Of a stretch of DNA of 9,161 nucleotides, positions 5,312-9,161 are shown piece after piece; positions within the stretch are counted from its first letter, which is position 1; each line of letters opens with the position of its first letter. The notes beneath the pieces are model-generated. The model was given only the letters and a program-made list of their open reading frames with translations. It did not search any database and had not been told where the DNA came from. A program made the position numbers and the translations under genes. This DNA is from Deltaproteobacteria bacterium. GTDB lineage: Bacteria > Desulfobacterota > WTBG01. Location: NCBI GenBank assembly GCA_013139225.1, contig WTBG01000123.1, positions 1 to 9,161 on the forward strand, in the 5' to 3' direction.

Positions 5312-8300
5312 ATGAATGAAATACCCAAAGACCAGTTACCATCAAACACCAACCTGATTGACCGGATAATTAGATTCTGTCTGGAGAACAAGCTTGTTGT
5401 TTTTCTAATAACCCTCTTATTTGTTGGATGGGGAGTGATGGTAGCGCCGTTTGATTGGGACCTGGGTGGCTTACCCCGCAATCCCGTACCTGTGGATGCA
5501 ATCCCGGACATTGGTGAGAACCAGCAGATTGTTTTCACTGAGTGGATGGGCCGTTCACCTCAGGATGTGGAGGACCAAATTTCCTATCCACTCACGGTTG
5601 CACTGCTTGGTGTCCCCGGGGTTAGAACCATCCGCAGTTACTCCTTCTTCGGTTTCTCATCGATATATATTATATTTGAGGATGAAATTGACTTTTACTG
5701 GTCTCGCTCCCGTGTGCTGGAAAAATTGAGCAGCCTGCCAACCGGCACATTACCCGAAGGAGTTCAACCCGCTCTCGGACCTGACGCAACAGCCCTGGGT
5801 CAGATTTTCTGGTATACATTGGAAGGGCAGGATGAAGAGGGTAATCCCACCGGTGGCTGGGATTTGCATGAGCTTAGGACAATCCAGGACTGGTATGTGC
5901 GCTATGCATTCCTTTCAGCAAAAGGTATAAGCGAGGTTGCCTCTGTTGGTGGTTTTGTTCAGGAGTATCAGATTGATGTAAATCCTGATGCCATGAGAGC
6001 TTACAAGATAAAACTAGATGAAGTTTTTATGGCAGTCAAATTGTCGAATATCGATGTGGGTGCTCGTTCCATTGAAGTCAACAAGGTAGAATACTTTATC
6101 CGGGGACTGGGTTTCATTAAAAGTTTGCAGGATATAGAATATACCGCTATCAAGGTTACTGATAATGTTCCCATCTATGTGAAAGACATTGCCAGGGTCA
6201 CCCTGGGCCCTGCGCTCAGGCGTGGAGCTCTGGATAAAGAAGGGGCAGAAGTGGTTGGTGGAGTAACGGTTGTCCGCTATGGGTATAACCCCCTTGCCGC
6301 CATTAAAAACCTTAAGAAAAAGATTGATGAGATTACACCCGGGCTGCCAAGGAAAACCCTTCCTGATGGTACTATAAGCCAGGTTAAAATCGTTCCCTTT
6401 TACGACCGATCAGGGCTCATCTACGAAACCCTGGGGACTCTTAACAATGCATTGACTGATGAAATGCTGGTGACCATCATCGTTATTCTTGTCATGGTGA
6501 TGCATCTCAGTAGCTCGCTGCTTATTTCGGGACTGCTTCCTCTGGCAGTGCTGATGTGCTTTGTAGCTATGAAGACATTCGGGGTTGATGCCAACATCGT
6601 GGCGTTATCAGGGATTGCCATTGCTATCGGTACCATAGTAGACATGGGCATCGTTGTGTGTGAAAATATCCTCAAGCATCTGGACACCGCTGATCCGAAA
6701 GAGGATCGCCTTGAGGTCATTTTCCGTGCCACCAGCGAGGTGGGTTCCGCAGTCTTAACCGCGATAGCAACCACCATCGTGAGCTTTCTACCTGTTTTTA
6801 CCATGGAGGCAGCAGAGGGAAAGCTGTTCAAACCCCTTGCCTTTACCAAAACTTTCGCTCTTATTGCCTCAGTGGTTGTGGCACTTACTATCATCCCCCC
6901 CTTTGCCCATATCCTTTTTACCGGGAAGATAAGAGGGGAATGGATCAAACGTATTGTAAATGGAGCTATTGTTATACTTGGAGTGGTTATAGCATTTCTT
7001 ATCACTTGGTGGGCAGGTATGCTCATCACACTCATTGGTGCATACCGCATATGTGAAGGGTTCATTCCTAAACACATCAAGCGGTGGGTACCGTGGGCAG
7101 TCAATGGACTTGCTGTCTTTGTGGTAGCTATTTTACTTTCTGAGCATTGGCTTCCCCTTGGGCCGGAGAAGGGTCTTATTCTTAATTTTATCTTTGTAAT
7201 CATATTAATTTGTGGCTTGCTTGTACTTTTCTATTTATTTATGCACAGATATGGACGTCTATTGAGGTGGTGCCTGGATAACAAGGTTGCGTTTCTCTCC
7301 GTTCCTCTTATCATTACCTTTTTTGGCTTGGTGGTTTGGTTGGGATTTGATTCTTTTTTTGGCTGGCTGCCAACTGTAGTGAGGAGTAGTGGACCCGTCT
7401 CCTATGTAGCCCATAAATTTCCGGGGTTAGGCAAGGAATTCATGCCTCCGCTGGACGAAGGTTCTTACCTCTATATGCCAACGACCATGCCTCATGCATC
7501 AATAGGCGAGGCACTCGACGTCCTTCAAAAGCAGGATATGTCACTGCAGGATATCCCAGAAGTTGAATCGGTGGTGGGCAAGCTGGGAAGGGTGGAGAGC
7601 CCCCTTGATCCTGCTCCCATATCAATGATCGAGACGGTTATAAACTATAAGCCGGAGTATATTGTTGACCGTAGTGGAAGACGTATGAGATTTAGTTTTT
7701 CTTCTGATGACAACGATTTCTTTCGCGGTGAAAATGGCACTCCACTTATAGCCCCAGATGGGAAACCGTATAAGGTACCGGGACAGTTTGTCAGAGACGA
7801 CGAAGGACGTCTCATACCCGATGACGAGGGGAGACCATTCCGCCTGTGGCGTCCCCCGCTGGATCCGGATTTGAATGACGGACGTGAGCCATGGGAGGGT
7901 ATTAAGAAGCCTGATGATATTTGGGATACCATCGTCAAAGCGGCTGAAATTCCCGGAACTACATCCGCACCAAAATTGCAACCCATCGCTGCCCGTATTG
8001 TTATGCTCCAGAGTGGGATGCGTGCTCCCATGGGAGTTAAGGTAAAAGGACCGACTCTGGATGCGATAGAAAAAGTTGGTTTACAGATCGAACGATATCT
8101 CAAGGAGGTCCCATCTGTTGAACCAGCAGTTGTAATCGCCGACCGAATCATTGGAAAACCATACCTTGAGATCGATATCGATAGGCGGGCTATAGCTCGG
8201 TATGGTATAAAGATCAGGCAGCTTCAGGATGTGATTGAGGTTGCTATTGGTGGCAAACGGATTACCACCACTGTGGAGGGAAGAGAACGATTCCCTGTCA

Positions 8301-9161
8301 GGGTCAGGTACATGCGTGAGCTGCGGGACAGTATCGAGTCCCTGGGCAGGATCCTCGTCCCGGCTCCTGACGGAGCACAGATACCTCTTACACAACTTGC
8401 AGAGATCAAATATATCCGTGGACCGCAGGTGATTAAAAGTGAGGATACCTTTCTGGTGGGATATGTTCTCTTTGATATGAAGCCAGGTTTTGCTGAGGTA
8501 AACGTGGTGGAACAAGCCCGGGACTATTTGAATCATAAAATTGAGAGTGGTGAGTTTCAAATCCCTGCTGGAGTGAGCTTTACTTTTGCCGGGAGTTATG
8601 AGAATCAGGTGCGTTCAGAGAAAAAACTTATGGTGGTCTTGCCGTTGGCACTCGTTATCATCTTTATACTTATCTACTTTCAGTTTAAGTCAACACTGAC
8701 AACCGCTCTGGTGTTTTCAGGTATTGTGGTCTGTTGGGCTGGTGGTTTCATAATGATCTGGTTTTATGGACAGCCCTGGTTCCTTAATTTTTCCATTTTT
8801 GGGACTGATATGCGCGAACTCTTCCAGGTTCATCCCTTTAACTTAAGCGTTGCGGTGTGGGTGGGGTTTCTTGCACTCTTTGGTATCGCTACTGATAACG
8901 GTGTCATTATGGCCACTTATCTAAAGCAGATCTTTTCCAGGAGAACTCCTTCATCAGTGAAAGATATTCGAGAAGCAACAATCGAAGCCGGTGAGCGACG
9001 TGTCAGACCCTGCCTGATGACCACTGCCACTACTATTCTGGCGCTTATCCCAGTGCTCACCTCAACTGGACGGGGTTCAGATGTCATGGTTCCAATGGCG
9101 ATCCCCTCCTTTGGGGGAATGACTATCAATATTATAACTCTATTCCTGGTACCGGTACTTT
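5312..9161 (+). CDS. cusA: Heavy-metal RND efflux pump, CusA/CzcA family, enlarged (3' partial)
   Basis: This is the proton-driven inner-membrane pump of the tripartite system. The frame is open from 5312 to the window end, giving 1283 residues; about 20-50 more are probably missing. Landmarks: an N-terminal amphipathic helix and TM1; PVDAIPDIGENQ (family hallmark, about 59-70); YPLTVALLGVPGVRTIRSYS; LGPDATALGQI; EVASVGGFVQEYQ; YDRSGLI before TM2; TM4 with GTIVDMGIVVCEN (D444, E451); EGKLFKPLAFTKT; GKEFMPPLDEGSYLYMPTTMP after TM7; TM10 with D1195; RVRPCLMTTAT (C1234); and the final PSFGGM before TM12. Ala438, six residues before D444, matches CusA rather than CzcA (Asp). CusA is about 1050 residues. 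The extra length is mainly residues 547-645 (about four hydrophobic segments), 784-860 (periplasmic) and 1154-1176 (TM9-TM10 loop). No stop or frameshift was seen. Cu(I)/Ag(I) is the likeliest substrate, but see the metal-site finding. Confidence 0.96.
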   Translation, partial: MNEIPKDQLPSNTNLIDRIIRFCLENKLVVFLITLLFVGWGVMVAPFDWDLGGLPRNPVPVDAIPDIGENQQIVFTEWMGRSPQDVEDQISYPLTVALLGVPGVRTIRSYSFFGFSSIYIIFEDEIDFYWSRSRVLEKLSSLPTGTLPEGVQPALGPDATALGQIFWYTLEGQDEEGNPTGGWDLHELRTIQDWYVRYAFLSAKGISEVASVGGFVQEYQIDVNPDAMRAYKIKLDEVFMAVKLSNIDVGARSIEVNKVEYFIRGLGFIKSLQDIEYTAIKVTDNVPIYVKDIARVTLGPALRRGALDKEGAEVVGGVTVVRYGYNPLAAIKNLKKKIDEITPGLPRKTLPDGTISQVKIVPFYDRSGLIYETLGTLNNALTDEMLVTIIVILVMVMHLSSSLLISGLLPLAVLMCFVAMKTFGVDANIVALSGIAIAIGTIVDMGIVVCENILKHLDTADPKEDRLEVIFRATSEVGSAVLTAIATTIVSFLPVFTMEAAEGKLFKPLAFTKTFALIASVVVALTIIPPFAHILFTGKIRGEWIKRIVNGAIVILGVVIAFLITWWAGMLITLIGAYRICEGFIPKHIKRWVPWAVNGLAVFVVAILLSEHWLPLGPEKGLILNFIFVIILICGLLVLFYLFMHRYGRLLRWCLDNKVAFLSVPLIITFFGLVVWLGFDSFFGWLPTVVRSSGPVSYVAHKFPGLGKEFMPPLDEGSYLYMPTTMPHASIGEALDVLQKQDMSLQDIPEVESVVGKLGRVESPLDPAPISMIETVINYKPEYIVDRSGRRMRFSFSSDDNDFFRGENGTPLIAPDGKPYKVPGQFVRDDEGRLIPDDEGRPFRLWRPPLDPDLNDGREPWEGIKKPDDIWDTIVKAAEIPGTTSAPKLQPIAARIVMLQSGMRAPMGVKVKGPTLDAIEKVGLQIERYLKEVPSVEPAVVIADRIIGKPYLEIDIDRRAIARYGIKIRQLQDVIEVAIGGKRITTTVEGRERFPVRVRYMRELRDSIESLGRILVPAPDGAQIPLTQLAEIKYIRGPQVIKSEDTFLVGYVLFDMKPGFAEVNVVEQARDYLNHKIESGEFQIPAGVSFTFAGSYENQVRSEKKLMVVLPLALVIIFILIYFQFKSTLTTALVFSGIVVCWAGGFIMIWFYGQPWFLNFSIFGTDMRELFQVHPFNLSVAVWVGFLALFGIATDNGVIMATYLKQIFSRRTPSSVKDIREATIEAGERRVRPCLMTTATTILALIPVLTSTGRGSDVMVPMAIPSFGGMTINIITLFLVPVL
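6950..7246 (+). other. Extra membrane-segment insertion between TM6 and TM7 of the pump
   Basis: Pump residues 547-645 contain hydrophobic runs at about 548-564, 566-580, 593-609 and 621-643. CusA has only a short cytoplasmic helix between TM6 (ending here near FAHILFTGK) and TM7 (starting here near NKVAFLSVP). An even number of extra helices would keep the topology of the rest of the pump. Segment boundaries are by eye. Confidence 0.7.
7661..7891 (+). other. Periplasmic-domain insertion with DDEGR micro-repeat
   Basis: Pump residues 784-860 lie between the conserved MIETVINYKP strand and the W(E)GIKKPDDIW helix, which in CusA are separated by only a few residues. The block is polar and rich in Asp, Arg and Gly. 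It contains DDEGR twice at an 8-residue period (829-833 and 837-841), preceded by a related PDGKP turn. Confidence 0.65.

Noticed and set aside
5047..5538. Open frames on both strands across the adaptor-pump junction (also 5057-5287 on the + strand)
   Set aside because: They overlap the conserved C-terminus of the adaptor and the N-terminus of the pump, and have no homology cues or ribosome-binding sites of their own.
6192..6206. 7-base arms around one base (CCAGGGT c ACCCTGG) in the pump gene
   Set aside because: It is in the middle of conserved coding sequence (DIARVTLGP), where a DNA-binding site is unlikely, and the RNA stem would be only about 5 bp.
6421..7203. A 260-residue open frame on the - strand
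   Set aside because: It lies entirely opposite the pump gene, whose translation matches the HME-RND family through the whole stretch. The antisense product is low-complexity, Ser/Thr/Ile/Met-rich, and lacks any recognisable domain or start signal.
8171..8182. 12-base perfect palindrome (ATCGATATCGAT)
   Set aside because: It encodes a conserved-looking EIDID strand of the pump and is readily explained by repeated Ile/Asp codons; there is no context for a binding site.
1..9161. Transposon ends, CRISPR arrays, tRNA or rRNA genes
   Set aside because: Reading through the window I saw no regularly spaced repeats, terminal inverted repeats with a transposase, or tRNA-like cloverleaf sequences; nearly all of it is accounted for by coding sequence.

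Overview
The window holds two complete genes, one complete but uncharacterised gene, and two genes cut by the window edges, all on the + strand. It looks like an anaerobic, Gram-negative bacterium. The Gram-negative call rests on a tripartite RND efflux system with an outer-membrane lipoprotein. The anaerobe call rests on a sulfite-reductase-like ferredoxin protein of the kind common in sulfate reducers and relatives. A Desulfobacterota-type host is my inference, not something the sequence proves. Base composition looks fairly even along the window, with no obvious sign of a recently acquired block.

Region 1 (1-801) is the 3' part of a gene for a siroheme/[4Fe-4S] sulfite-reductase-like protein with two ferredoxin clusters. 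Its frame is open to base 1, and the first residues look like the end of a PCP_red domain, so the gene starts upstream of the window. Region 2 (802-984) is the only sizeable intergenic gap. It contains a reasonable sigma70-type promoter candidate (TTGCCA, 16 bases, TAGAAT) and a tandem 7-base repeat.

Region 3 (985-5295 and on to the window end) is a probable four-gene operon with short gaps (about 49, 59 and 16 bases). It encodes an uncharacterised cysteine-rich cytoplasmic protein with an internally duplicated metal-ligand module, a TolC-family outer-membrane lipoprotein, a CusB-like periplasmic adaptor with a metal-binding domain at each end, and a CusA/CzcA-family (HME-RND) pump that runs off the right edge. 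In three of these genes a Shine-Dalgarno sequence points to an internal ATG rather than the first one.

The three efflux proteins should form an inner membrane-periplasm-outer membrane conduit that exports a soft metal, Cu(I)/Ag(I) being the best guess. The cysteine-rich protein could buffer, sense or deliver the metal on the cytoplasmic side. The pump is unusual: it is at least 1283 residues against about 1050 for CusA. Three insertions account for most of the excess: a block with about four extra hydrophobic segments, a 77-residue periplasmic block, and a short TM9-TM10 loop block. It keeps the CusA-type TM4 signature but appears to lack two of the three methionines of the CusA metal site. 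The most promising candidate for something undescribed is the cysteine-rich protein together with this enlarged pump.
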